Program-made: the position numbers and the translations under genes
The notes under the pieces: model-generated
What the model was told of the DNA's origin: nothing
The model's database searches: none
Seen by the model: only the letters and a program-made list of their open reading frames with translations
Shown here: positions 24,363 through 32,395 of the stretch, in pieces
Numbering within the stretch: position 1 is the stretch's first letter
How the letters are laid out: each line of letters begins with the position of its first letter
Origin: Pseudomonadota bacterium
Lineage (GTDB): Bacteria; Desulfobacterota; SM23-61
Assembly: GCA_018819135.1 (NCBI GenBank)
Contig: JAHJQK010000060.1
Span: 1 to 64,000 of the forward strand
Length of the DNA: 64,000 bases
Direction of reading: 5' to 3'

Positions 24363-27296
24363 ATGAAACAACTATCTTTAATGTTCGATTCCGAACGGTG
24401 CACGGGCTGTTTAACCTGCGTGACTGCCTGCAAGTTAATCCACCGGTTAAAATGGCGCCAGAATCGAAATCACATCTTCTGGGCTTATAATGGGGGCTCG
24501 GGGAAATTGGAATTTACCCATAAAGTCTGCCAACAATGTGAGCGGCCGGCTTGCGTCCGGGCCTGCGGGACAAATCCCAAGGCGCTTGCCAAGCGAGAGA
24601 TGGATGGAATCGTCGTCGTCGATAAAGCAACCTGTACGGGATGTCAGAGTTGTGTAAAAGCTTGCCCTTATGGGGTCATGGGTTTTGACTACCGGAGAAA
24701 CGTGGCGGACAAATGTGATTTGTGCGTTGAATTCCCTGAAATGGGTCCAAACTGCGTACGCCATTGCGTCGGTTTTGCCCTTACCTGCGGCGTTAAGGAA
24801 GAACTACAGGAGCAAGCCCGCAAGGGTGGCCGCAAGGTGAGAAATTTGGATCATGCCGGGCAGAACCCTTCGTTGATCTACCTGGAACCTCTTAAGGCCA
24901 ATAGCCAAAAGGGGAAGATGGAGGTTATTCCTTATCCCCGCCTGTCGAAGAGCTGGGTTTCCATGTTGACATCAGAACTCAGCTTCGCTTTCAAGGATAG
25001 TCTCATGCCTAACCAAGGGCTGGAGGATTATCCCTTCAACCAAGAGGTTCCTCCTTTTGGGGCCGATGAAGTGCTCTTGGGGGGTTGCAGCATGTGCTTC
25101 AACGCCTGCTCCGCCCTTTTTTATATTAAAGACGGGAAAGTGATCAACATCACCGGCAATCCCAACGATCCCACAACCCGGGGGAGGCTGTGTTCGAAAG
25201 GACTTAACCACGTCCTCATGTATAACAGCCGCCATCGTTTGACCAAAGCGCTGAAGAGAATCGGAAATAGGGGAGGTGGGAAGTACGTCGAAATCAACTA
25301 TGATGAAGCCATGGCAGAATTCGCGGGCAAGTTGAAGAAGATTCGAGATCATTATGGACCGGAAAGTTTGGGGATTTACACTCCCACCCGCTCAGGCTAT
25401 CTGCAACAAAGGGGAATGGCCCCGTTCTTTGCCCAAGCATTCGGCACGCCCAACTTTGCCGGATCCGCTCCCCTTTGCGACACGGCCCTGGACATCGCCT
25501 TTTCCATTTTTCAGGGCGGCAGATCAGGCAATTCCTATTTGGAAGACGATCTCGGTTCGACAACCTTTTATCTCATAGTCGGCGAAAACATGGCCGAAAC
25601 CAGGCCGGTGAATTTTGGGTTGATCAATGACTGCCGGCTGAAAAACGGCGCCAGGATGGTGGTGATTGATCCGCGGCAGACCGTAACCGCCGCCAAAGCC
25701 GATGAATGGTTGCCCATAAGGCCGGGCACGGATATGGCCCTGGCCTTGGCCATGGCTTACCATATCATTTCAAGAGATCTGATTAATAAAGGCTTCATTG
25801 AAAAATGGGTGGAAGGGTTTGCCCAAGTCAGGGATTTCATCCTCGCAAAGAAATACACTCCGGAGTGGGCCGAACCTATAACCGATATTCCCGCCGAAAA
25901 AATCAAAAAATTGGCCGAGGAATTCGCCCGGGCGGAAAGAGCTACCATTTTTGCCAGCAGAGGATTGGCCCAGCATTCTAACGGGGTGCAGACCATAAGG
26001 GCCTTTATGATCCTTTCAGCCATAACCGGCCACTGGGGAAAAAAAGGGGTCACTTTCCAGATGTCTTCAAGCGGAAAGATGTTGGGGACCAGCCTTTCCG
26101 AGGCGGATCTGGGAAAGATCAAGCCAGGGCTGAGCAAGTCGCCCATCGGCTGGATGGAGTCTATTGGCACTGGGAAGCCCTATCCGATCAAAACCATCAT
26201 CTGGGCCGGGAACCCTTTTGGGTTATGGCCGGGATTATCGCGGCTAAAAGAAGGATTGAAGAATGTCGAACTCATCGCCCACCTGGAAATCTGGAGAAAC
26301 GATACGTCCTATGTTTCCGATTATGTTTTTCCATCGGCTCATGGTGTGGAGTATGGAGAAATCAATCGCAGCACGGAGGACCGCCGAGCCCTCTGGATTC
26401 GCCAGATGATCGAACCGCCTGGGGACGCCCGACCGGATCTCTATTTCTGGATTGAGCTCGGAAAAAGATTGGGGCTGCCGGAAATTCTGAAGGAGGGATA
26501 CAAGGATTCGTCGGTTTTTTTCGATGCCGAGATGAGGGCCAGCTTTTTGGTCAAAGGGGTAACGGTAAAAAGGATGACGGAAAGCGAGAAGGGATTTTTG
26601 CGCATGCCTCTGCTGGATGAAAGATCAGAGGAAATTGATACCCTTTACCTGGAAGGCTCGATTTATCCCGGCGATAAGCAGGGGAGAAGGATTCCCACTC
26701 CGTCGGGCAAGCTGGAACTTTGGACCGAAGAGCTGGAAAAGAAATTCAATGAACTCGGTCTGACGGCCTTGCCGGAATTTTATTCGGAACCCGAGCAGTT
26801 GATTGACCTGCCTTATTTAAGCCAAGATTCGGCTGACCCAGACCGGCGACCTTCCCCATTCTGGAATTACTCCTGCTATGCGCCTGTGGTTAAAATTTCA
26901 AAAGAGCCCAAACCCCCAAGAGAAGATTTCGATACCGAATTGATAACCGCCTGTCCACCCGTTCCCCACTTTCACTCCTGGGGCAATTTTTTCTGGCAGG
27001 CCTGGGAGATGTGGCCCGATCTTTTCGTGCACCTGCATCCGGCCAAAGCGCGGTCCATCGGCGTACAGACAGGCGATAGGGTCATCGTAGAAAATCAGCG
27101 GGGAAGAATCGAGGCCGTGGCTTGGATTCATCCCGGAATCCGGGAGAGCGCCGTATACATTCCCATCGGCTGGGGAGAAAGATCTCCCTATTCGCAGTGG
27201 AAGAGCGTCAACTGGCTGCTTCCCGATGACCAACGAGATCCCGTCTCCGACCAAGCGAACACCAAGATTACTCTCTGCCGCGTGAGGAAAGCCTGA
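24363..27296 (+). CDS. Molybdopterin oxidoreductase fused to a four-cluster ferredoxin
   Basis: 977 aa. Residues 1-~195 are a DmsB/PsrB/NrfC-type ferredoxin with four Cys sets: CTGCLTCVTAC, CQQCERPACVRAC, CTGCQSCVKACPYG and CDLC...CVRHC. Residues ~235-970 are a DMSO-reductase-family catalytic subunit: CSMCFNACSALF + CSKG near 285 bind the FS0 cluster, APLCDTA near 371 supplies the likely Mo/W-ligand Cys as in thiosulfate/polysulfide reductases, and the C-terminal molybdopterin domain (VHLHPAKARSIG, GWGERSPYSQW) is complete. In relatives the two parts are separate proteins. There is no Tat signal, so it should work in the cytoplasm. The substrate cannot be told. The membrane anchor of such complexes is missing here, but the preceding gene encodes a putative di-heme membrane protein. 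Confidence 0.87.
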   Translation: MKQLSLMFDSERCTGCLTCVTACKLIHRLKWRQNRNHIFWAYNGGSGKLEFTHKVCQQCERPACVRACGTNPKALAKREMDGIVVVDKATCTGCQSCVKACPYGVMGFDYRRNVADKCDLCVEFPEMGPNCVRHCVGFALTCGVKEELQEQARKGGRKVRNLDHAGQNPSLIYLEPLKANSQKGKMEVIPYPRLSKSWVSMLTSELSFAFKDSLMPNQGLEDYPFNQEVPPFGADEVLLGGCSMCFNACSALFYIKDGKVINITGNPNDPTTRGRLCSKGLNHVLMYNSRHRLTKALKRIGNRGGGKYVEINYDEAMAEFAGKLKKIRDHYGPESLGIYTPTRSGYLQQRGMAPFFAQAFGTPNFAGSAPLCDTALDIAFSIFQGGRSGNSYLEDDLGSTTFYLIVGENMAETRPVNFGLINDCRLKNGARMVVIDPRQTVTAAKADEWLPIRPGTDMALALAMAYHIISRDLINKGFIEKWVEGFAQVRDFILAKKYTPEWAEPITDIPAEKIKKLAEEFARAERATIFASRGLAQHSNGVQTIRAFMILSAITGHWGKKGVTFQMSSSGKMLGTSLSEADLGKIKPGLSKSPIGWMESIGTGKPYPIKTIIWAGNPFGLWPGLSRLKEGLKNVELIAHLEIWRNDTSYVSDYVFPSAHGVEYGEINRSTEDRRALWIRQMIEPPGDARPDLYFWIELGKRLGLPEILKEGYKDSSVFFDAEMRASFLVKGVTVKRMTESEKGFLRMPLLDERSEEIDTLYLEGSIYPGDKQGRRIPTPSGKLELWTEELEKKFNELGLTALPEFYSEPEQLIDLPYLSQDSADPDRRPSPFWNYSCYAPVVKISKEPKPPREDFDTELITACPPVPHFHSWGNFFWQAWEMWPDLFVHLHPAKARSIGVQTGDRVIVENQRGRIEAVAWIHPGIRESAVYIPIGWGERSPYSQWKSVNWLLPDDQRDPVSDQANTKITLCRVRKA

Positions 27297-27520
27297 TCTC
27301 CACTATAATGACCCTTACGACCTCAGCCCCAGAACTCATTTTTAAAAGGAAATTTAGCGGATAACATCCGAATATCGAATTTTTTTCAAAATATGGAAAA
27401 TAGTGTATAAATAGCGGCGATGTTCACTTTTTGAAATGAGGGCTTCACCTACAAAGGTACAGCTTCGATAAGACTAAGCAATCAAGGATTACTGGTTGAA
27501 AGCGAGCGTAACGCCGGGAA

Positions 27521-27931
27521 TCAGCCGTGCCGTCTTTTGGCGTCGGCTGGATTCTTTTGTTCGGCCCGCTGCCTTTCACGAATCTCTTCCATCATCAGTT
27601 CAAAGTCCGCCGGGTCACCGTGCCCGATCTTGGAACCAAGGTATGACTTCGCGGCAGCGATCAGCGTCGCTCGTGCAGAATCGGAGAGCGGAAACTGCAT
27701 CTCCTCGGAAATGTGTCTCCGCGGATCTACTTGGCCTTTCGCCTTGTTGCAGCTGATGCACGAAACGACCTTGTTGTCAGGTGTGTCCAGTCCATTCGCC
27801 GACCGTGGGACCAAGTGGTCAATGTCGAGCTGATACCATGCCTGAAGTTGACGGCCGTCGAAACCACAGTAGACACACACGCAACGGTCTCTTACGTAAA
27901 CCTCCCAGTCTGGCCAGTCGCTCTTCGCCAT
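27521..27931 (-). CDS. HNH endonuclease
   Basis: 136 aa from ATG 27931 (MAKSDWPDW), preceded by GGAGAGG; seven earlier codons are possible. The HNH/zinc fold is complete: CVYCG near 20, DIDHLVPRSANGLD with the central His near 40, then NKVVSCISCNKAKG with the second Cys pair. The C-terminal half (to KRRHG) is helical and basic/acidic without a known domain. Such single HNH proteins occur in mobile elements, introns, and restriction systems. No methylase, transposase or intron features are adjacent. A palindrome lies 26 bp before its start codon. About 220 bp to the left (27297-27520) hold nothing recognisable. Confidence 0.82.
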   Translation of the reverse strand: MAKSDWPDWEVYVRDRCVCVYCGFDGRQLQAWYQLDIDHLVPRSANGLDTPDNKVVSCISCNKAKGQVDPRRHISEEMQFPLSDSARATLIAAAKSYLGSKIGHGDPADFELMMEEIRERQRAEQKNPADAKRRHG

Positions 27932-27956
27932 ATTCCTCTCCAAGCCGAACAAGGAT

Positions 27957-27971
27957 TATACAGTCTGTATA
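27957..27971. promoter_or_regulatory. Palindrome TATACAGTCTGTATA, putative operator
   Basis: A perfect odd-centred 15-bp palindrome 26 bp before the HNH start codon, at a position where a repressor would block transcription of the HNH gene. A third, half copy (CTGTCTGTATAAGAC, 27994-28008) lies in between this and the site at 28091. Confidence 0.5.
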
Positions 27972-28090
27972 AAACCGCAAAGGCAGACTGTTTCTGTCTG
28001 TATAAGACAATTGAGTATTTTTGCGTTCATGCTCGAAAAGCTTTTTATTTCAATGGAATATCTGCTATCGCCGGGGCAAAGGTCCCGGTT

Positions 28091-28105
28091 TATACAGACT
28101 GTATA
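28091..28105. promoter_or_regulatory. Palindrome TATACAGACTGTATA, second copy
   Basis: Same 15-bp palindrome as at 27957 except for the centre base, 134 bp away. The two copies bracket a short gene-free segment. They could be paired operators or the ends of a small element; both are open. Confidence 0.5.
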
Positions 28106-28183
28106 AGACGACTCGAATGCTGGATTCTGGGTTGAAATATACAAACTCATTTCAAGATGGTTAAGTAATACTTTCAGGAAGTA

Positions 28184-28384
28184 CTACACATTCAAGCTTT
28201 CGTGCCATAATAGGAACCTTTCTTTCAGAGGCAGATATTGCCGGTGGGTTTTTAATACCGCGACTTCTTGATGCTGGGAAAACACCGGATCCATAGGGGG
28301 AAACGAACCCTTTATAAATTCGGCATCAATCTGCTTCTTGAACACCGTGGGTAAATAGCCATAGTAGAAAAATATTGAAATCAC
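28184..28384 (-). CDS. Small hypothetical ORF, unassigned
   Basis: 66 codons from a GTG (28384) to a stop at 28184. Composition is protein-like (hydrophobic start MISIFFYYGYL, then KERFLLWHESLNV at the end) but no RBS is visible and I do not recognise a family. It may be a remnant of a longer gene. It stands alone in the 27932-28440 gap, which otherwise holds only the palindromes. Confidence 0.25.
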   Translation of the reverse strand: MISIFFYYGYLPTVFKKQIDAEFIKGSFPPMDPVFSQHQEVAVLKTHRQYLPLKERFLLWHESLNV

Positions 28385-28440
28385 CCCGCTAAAACCTTAA
28401 GATATTTTTCACACCCCTAAATCAGTCTTTATTTTCCCAA

Positions 28441-29712
28441 GTGAGGCCTATTTTGAACCTGGTTAGTGGGCGAGTCTTCTATGGCTGGTGGATCGTAGTT
28501 CTCGGGTCCTTAATCCAAGTCGTGGGTGGAGGCATTCTTTACCAAAGCTTTACGGTCTTTTTCCTGCCCTTGAAGCGGGACTTAGGGGTGAGCAGTGCGG
28601 CGATTTCGCTTCTATATGGGGCCGCTCGTCTTGAGGGCGGATTGGAAGGACCTGTGGTTGGGTATCTGATAGACCGGTTGGGAGCCAGGACTATCATTAT
28701 TATCGGGGCGAGCATGGCCGGTGTGGGTCTGATATTGCTGGCAACGGTCAACAGTTATCTTTCTTTCTTCCTGATTTACATATTTATTGTCTCTTTAGGA
28801 TATAACGCCGGTTTTTTTCACCCTGCCTCCGCCGCGGTAACCAAGTGGTTTATCCGCCACCGAGGGCTGGGTTTATCTATCCTTGGTGCTTCCATGTGTG
28901 TCGGCGGGATGATCATGGCTCCGTTGCTTTCCCACATCATCCTGAGCTTCGGCTGGCGCACCGGGGCAGTCATTTCCGGACTCATTATTTTAATCGTCGC
29001 CCTGCCGGCAGCCCTCCCCATCCACCGTTCTCCCGAAGTGCTGGGACTTTCCCCGGACGGCAGGCCGCCCCGGGAAGACCATCCTGAGGACCCGCAAAAA
29101 GAACGTCATCAAATAGCGGATGTTGACTTTACCGTAAGGGAAGCCTTGGGAACCGTAAATTATTGGTTGCTGATGGCCGGTATCACCTTGCGACTGCTGG
29201 TCACCGTGGCCTTAAACACCCACTTCATTCCGATTTTAGTCTGGAAAGGGATGAATGAGGCGACGGCTGCCTATCTGGTAAGCCTTTTTGCCTTGTGCAC
29301 AATTTTTACTACCCTATTGATCGGATGGATGGGAGATCGCCTGAGTAAACCCCTTTTATGTAGCGCGGGGATCCTGCCCATGATCTTGACCCTGGTGGGT
29401 CTGATCTTTAGTAAAGAAAGCGCAATCCTTTACTCCCTGCCCATCGGTTTATCGATTATCATGGGGACTATGCCTCTTAACTGGGCCATAATTGGCGATT
29501 TTTTTGGACGGCGGAGTTATGCCACTTTGCGGGGGATTATGGGAATATTTTACGGCGTTGCCACATTTGTATCTCCAATTTATGCCGGATGGATTTTTGA
29601 CCTCACCGGGAGCTATTCCATCGTCCTCTTAACCTTCGCCATTGTTCTGGCGATCGCCGCCATCTTTTTTGCCTGGTTACGGCCCCCTACTTATAAACGC
29701 CCATTTTTTTAA
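28441..29712 (+). CDS. MFS transporter (oxalate/formate antiporter-like)
   Basis: 423-aa permease with twelve predicted helices and the usual central loop (HRSPEVLGLSPDGRPP) near residue 200. The start VFYGWWIVVLGSLIQ and the A-motif YLIDRLGART are typical for monocarboxylate/oxalate-formate antiporters of the MFS. The start GTG 28441 has no clear RBS, and GTG/ATG alternatives are not better. It serves as the intact comparison for the damaged permease at 2.1-3.3 kb. Substrate unknown; anionic organic acid is the family expectation. Confidence 0.88.
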   Translation: MRPILNLVSGRVFYGWWIVVLGSLIQVVGGGILYQSFTVFFLPLKRDLGVSSAAISLLYGAARLEGGLEGPVVGYLIDRLGARTIIIIGASMAGVGLILLATVNSYLSFFLIYIFIVSLGYNAGFFHPASAAVTKWFIRHRGLGLSILGASMCVGGMIMAPLLSHIILSFGWRTGAVISGLIILIVALPAALPIHRSPEVLGLSPDGRPPREDHPEDPQKERHQIADVDFTVREALGTVNYWLLMAGITLRLLVTVALNTHFIPILVWKGMNEATAAYLVSLFALCTIFTTLLIGWMGDRLSKPLLCSAGILPMILTLVGLIFSKESAILYSLPIGLSIIMGTMPLNWAIIGDFFGRRSYATLRGIMGIFYGVATFVSPIYAGWIFDLTGSYSIVLLTFAIVLAIAAIFFAWLRPPTYKRPFF

Positions 29713-29740
29713 TTTGCTACCTTGAAGAGCTCTTCTCTCT

Positions 29741-29829
29741 CAGATCAGAATCGATCCCCCGTCCACAAAAATGGTCTGGCCGGTGATGAAATCGGAAGCC
29801 GAGGAAGCCAATAATGTGGCCATACCCAT
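29741..29829 (-). pseudogene. C-terminal remnant of a short-chain dehydrogenase (SDR)
   Basis: A 29-codon minus-strand stretch that reads ATLLASSASDFITGQTIFVDGG and ends SILI at TGA 29741-29743. This is the standard C-terminal cofactor-loop end of SDR/FabG proteins. Nothing SDR-like precedes it: the DNA upstream (29830-29885) is a G/C-rich repeat-like tract. So only the last 30 residues of an ~250-residue gene survive. Confidence 0.65.
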
Positions 29830-29960
29830 TCACCCTGCCCCGCTTCCCCGCAACTGGGAGCGAGGGTGGAGGGGAGTGGGGAGATCCCGTTTGTCTATTG
29901 AGGTTCTTAACATAATCTGGTAAAAAGAATAAACTGCAAATTTCAAGAGAGGAGTTTTCC

Positions 29961-30989
29961 ATGGATGTGCGCATCGTGATCTGCGGTATGGGAAGAGTGG
30001 GGCGGACATTGGTGGGTTTGCTTGTCCAGAAAGACAAGGACCTGAGGAACCGGTACGGATTAAACCTTAAAATCGTGGCGGCCGTGGACATCGGGGGGGC
30101 TGCTATGGCACCGGAGGGCCTGCCATTAAAGGATTTGATGGCTCACCTTGAGAAGGGGGGGCGGATCGAAGATATGATCGGCTATGGGAAGAAAGGCTTT
30201 AGCGGAGTTGAGGCTCTATCTTCTGGGATTGCGGATTTGCTGGTGGAAACTACCCCCACCAACATCACAGACGGTGAACCCGCCATGACCCACATCCGTA
30301 CCGCCCTGAGTAAGGGCCGGCATGTAGTTACAGCTGCCAAGGGTCCTTTAGTCCTCCGCTATAACAAACTGAAAACGCTGGCCGAGAAGGCGAAAGTCAA
30401 ATTGATGATCAGCGCGGCAACCGCGGCGGCCCTACCGACTTTGGACGTCGGACTTTCCTGCCTGGCCGGGACAGAAGTTTTGACGGCGGAGGGGATTCTT
30501 AACGGGACCACGAATTATATCCTCACCCGAATGTACGAGGACGGTTGCCCCTATGCCGAAGCCCTGGCCGAAGCTCAGAAAATGGGGGTTGCGGAACCCG
30601 ACCCCTCCTTGGATGTGGAAGGGAGAGACACAGCCAATAAAATCCTGCTCATTGCCAACGAAGTCTTTCAGGCCGGACTATCCCTTAAGGATGTTTCCGT
30701 AAGGGGGATCACCCAGGTCAAACCGGAAGAGGTTGACCGGGCGAAGAAAGAAGGCAAGGTGATCAAACTAATCGGAAAGGTGGAGAGAAAAGAAGGGAAA
30801 ATAGTAGCTTCGGTCGCTCCCATGACCCTGCCTGCAGACCATCCGCTGGCCAGCGTACGGGGCACGGAAAAGGCCATTTCTTACCTTACCGACACCATGG
30901 ACCGGGTGACGGTCTCCGGCGGGAAATCCAACCCCATGGGAGCAGCTGCAGCCATCCTAAAGGATATTATTCGGATCTATAGAGAATAA
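29961..30989 (+). CDS. Homoserine dehydrogenase family protein
   Basis: 342 aa. NAD(P)-binding start VRIVICGMGRVGRTL, then ETTPTNITDGEPAMTHI, VVTAAKGPLVLRY with the catalytic-domain Lys, and GILNGTTNYILTRM, all typical of homoserine dehydrogenase. There is no C-terminal ACT domain and no aspartokinase fusion, and the insert KNLRNRYGL is short, so it belongs to the short group. It would reduce aspartate semialdehyde to homoserine for Thr/Met; some short members act on other substrates. Good RBS GAGAGGAG. No threonine-pathway genes are beside it, but panB follows 82 bp later on the same strand. Confidence 0.85.
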   Translation: MDVRIVICGMGRVGRTLVGLLVQKDKDLRNRYGLNLKIVAAVDIGGAAMAPEGLPLKDLMAHLEKGGRIEDMIGYGKKGFSGVEALSSGIADLLVETTPTNITDGEPAMTHIRTALSKGRHVVTAAKGPLVLRYNKLKTLAEKAKVKLMISAATAAALPTLDVGLSCLAGTEVLTAEGILNGTTNYILTRMYEDGCPYAEALAEAQKMGVAEPDPSLDVEGRDTANKILLIANEVFQAGLSLKDVSVRGITQVKPEEVDRAKKEGKVIKLIGKVERKEGKIVASVAPMTLPADHPLASVRGTEKAISYLTDTMDRVTVSGGKSNPMGAAAAILKDIIRIYRE

Positions 30990-31071
30990 GGTATTAGATG
31001 ATAGGTGATAGGAAATAGGCAATGGGCAAAAGGTGCAAAAAAAGCGAAACATATTTTAAGAAGGAACTATT

Positions 31072-31953
31072 ATGAGGAAGAAAAAAAGTATTCAGGATTT
31101 TTATATGATGAAGGAAAAAGGGGAGCCAATCACTTTTATCACCAGTTATGATTACCCCACGGCCACCTTCGCTGAGAAGGCCGGAATGGATATGATCCTG
31201 GTAGGAGATTCTCTGGGCATGTGCGTCTACGGGTATGAAGGAACCATGCCCGTAACCATGGACCAGATGATTGTCCACAGCGACGCTGTCCGCCGGGGAG
31301 CACCGAACACCTATGTCATCGGGGATATGCCTTTTCTCTCCTACCAGACCACGGATGAGGCGGCGGTAGAGAATGCCGGCCGCTTCTTCAAGGAAGCGAG
31401 GGTGGATGCGGTCAAATTGGAAGGTGGGGTGCGCGTGGCCAGCCGCATCAAGGCTATTGTGGATGCCGGCATGCTGGTGATGGGCCACATCGGGCTTACC
31501 CCTCAAAGTTCTTCCCAGTTGGGCGGATTCAAAGCCCAGGGGAGAACGCTCGACAGTGCGCAGGCCCAGGTCGATGACGCCCTGGCTGTGCAGGAGGCGG
31601 GCGCGGCCATGATCCTTCTCGAGGCCATTCCTCCGGAGGTTGCCGGTTATATCCGGGACACCCTGACCATCCCCGTTTTGTCCATTGGCGCCGGCCCCTA
31701 TTGTGATGGACAACTCCTTATCGTCAGCGACATGCTCGGGATCTTCGAAGCCTTCACTCCCAAATTTGTGAAGCGCTACGCTGAAGTGGCCAAAGTTTGC
31801 ACCGAAGCCTTAACGGCGTATGTTCAAGATGTGAGAAACAGGGCTTTCCCGGAACCCAAACATATCTACCCGATGATTCCTGAAGAGTTGATCAAATTCA
31901 AAGAATGGGTAGCTGCCGGGAAGGGGAAAATTCCCCCCCACGGGGTATCTTGA
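31072..31953 (+). CDS. panB: 3-methyl-2-oxobutanoate hydroxymethyltransferase
   Basis: 293-aa TIM barrel that adds a hydroxymethyl group from methylene-THF to ketoisovalerate in pantothenate/CoA synthesis. Family motifs: ITFITSYDYPTATFAEKAG, VGDSLGMCVYGYEGT (metal/substrate), IGDMPFLSYQ, VKLEGG, GHIGLTPQS, and GAGPYCDGQLLIVSDMLG. Length is normal. RBS AAGGAA before ATG 31072. Neither panC nor panD is in the window. A hairpin with a T-run follows at 32005. Confidence 0.95.
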   Translation: MRKKKSIQDFYMMKEKGEPITFITSYDYPTATFAEKAGMDMILVGDSLGMCVYGYEGTMPVTMDQMIVHSDAVRRGAPNTYVIGDMPFLSYQTTDEAAVENAGRFFKEARVDAVKLEGGVRVASRIKAIVDAGMLVMGHIGLTPQSSSQLGGFKAQGRTLDSAQAQVDDALAVQEAGAAMILLEAIPPEVAGYIRDTLTIPVLSIGAGPYCDGQLLIVSDMLGIFEAFTPKFVKRYAEVAKVCTEALTAYVQDVRNRAFPEPKHIYPMIPEELIKFKEWVAAGKGKIPPHGVS

Positions 31954-32004
31954 TAGTATAGGAAATTCCTTTTTGGACACGGATTCACCCGGAAAGTCGC
32001 TTAG

Positions 32005-32028
32005 CGCTATGCGCATAGCGTCTTTTTT
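32005..32028 (+). terminator. Rho-independent terminator after panB
   Basis: CGCTAT-GCGC-ATAGCG forms a 6-bp stem with a tetraloop (32005-32020), followed directly by TCTTTTTT. The stem lies 52 bp after the panB stop and inside a sequence whose flank ATCGGCGTAAATCTGCGTC also occurs between tRNA-Gly and tRNA-Cys (39840). Confidence 0.65.
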
Positions 32029-32089
32029 GTATCTCCGGTGATCGGCGTAAATCTGCGTCATATTGAGTTTAAAAAAAGGAGGGGGAACC

Positions 32090-32392
32090 ATGTTTGAATT
32101 TATTAAAAAAGCAATTTTCATCGGTGCCGGCCTGGCCTCCATGACCGCCGAAAAGATTGAAGAGGCAGTGGAGGAAATTGTTAAAAAAGGTGAAATATCG
32201 GAAAAGCAGGGGAAGGAATTGATCCAGGATCTAAAAGAGAAATCTGGGAAAGCCAAAAAAGATTTAGGGGAGAGGATCGACAAAGTTGTGCATGATACCC
32301 TGCAGAAGCTCAACATACCTACGAGAACAGAAGTGGAAGAACTGCGAGCAAGAATCGAACAGTTAGAGAAGGCAGCCGAGAAGAAGGAATAA
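32090..32392 (+). CDS. Phasin-like / PHA granule-associated small protein
   Basis: 100 aa from ATG 32090, chosen for the GGAGGGGG seven bases before it. It begins MFEFIKKAIFIGAGLA (amphipathic or membrane-touching), then is entirely charged helix with EKIEEAVEEIVKKGEIS and a C-terminal coiled coil (VEELRARIEQLEKAAEKKE). This pattern is that of the PhaF/phasin-like proteins that often precede an AarF/UbiB kinase gene, as here with a gap of three bases. Function is unproven; scaffolding or lipid-surface binding is plausible. Confidence 0.7.
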   Translation: MFEFIKKAIFIGAGLASMTAEKIEEAVEEIVKKGEISEKQGKELIQDLKEKSGKAKKDLGERIDKVVHDTLQKLNIPTRTEVEELRARIEQLEKAAEKKE

Positions 32393-32395
32393 TCG

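Noticed and set aside
27957-28105. The two palindromes as terminal repeats of a transposon
   Set aside because: Each is itself a palindrome, flanks differ, no target duplication is seen and the interior has no ORF; operators fit better.
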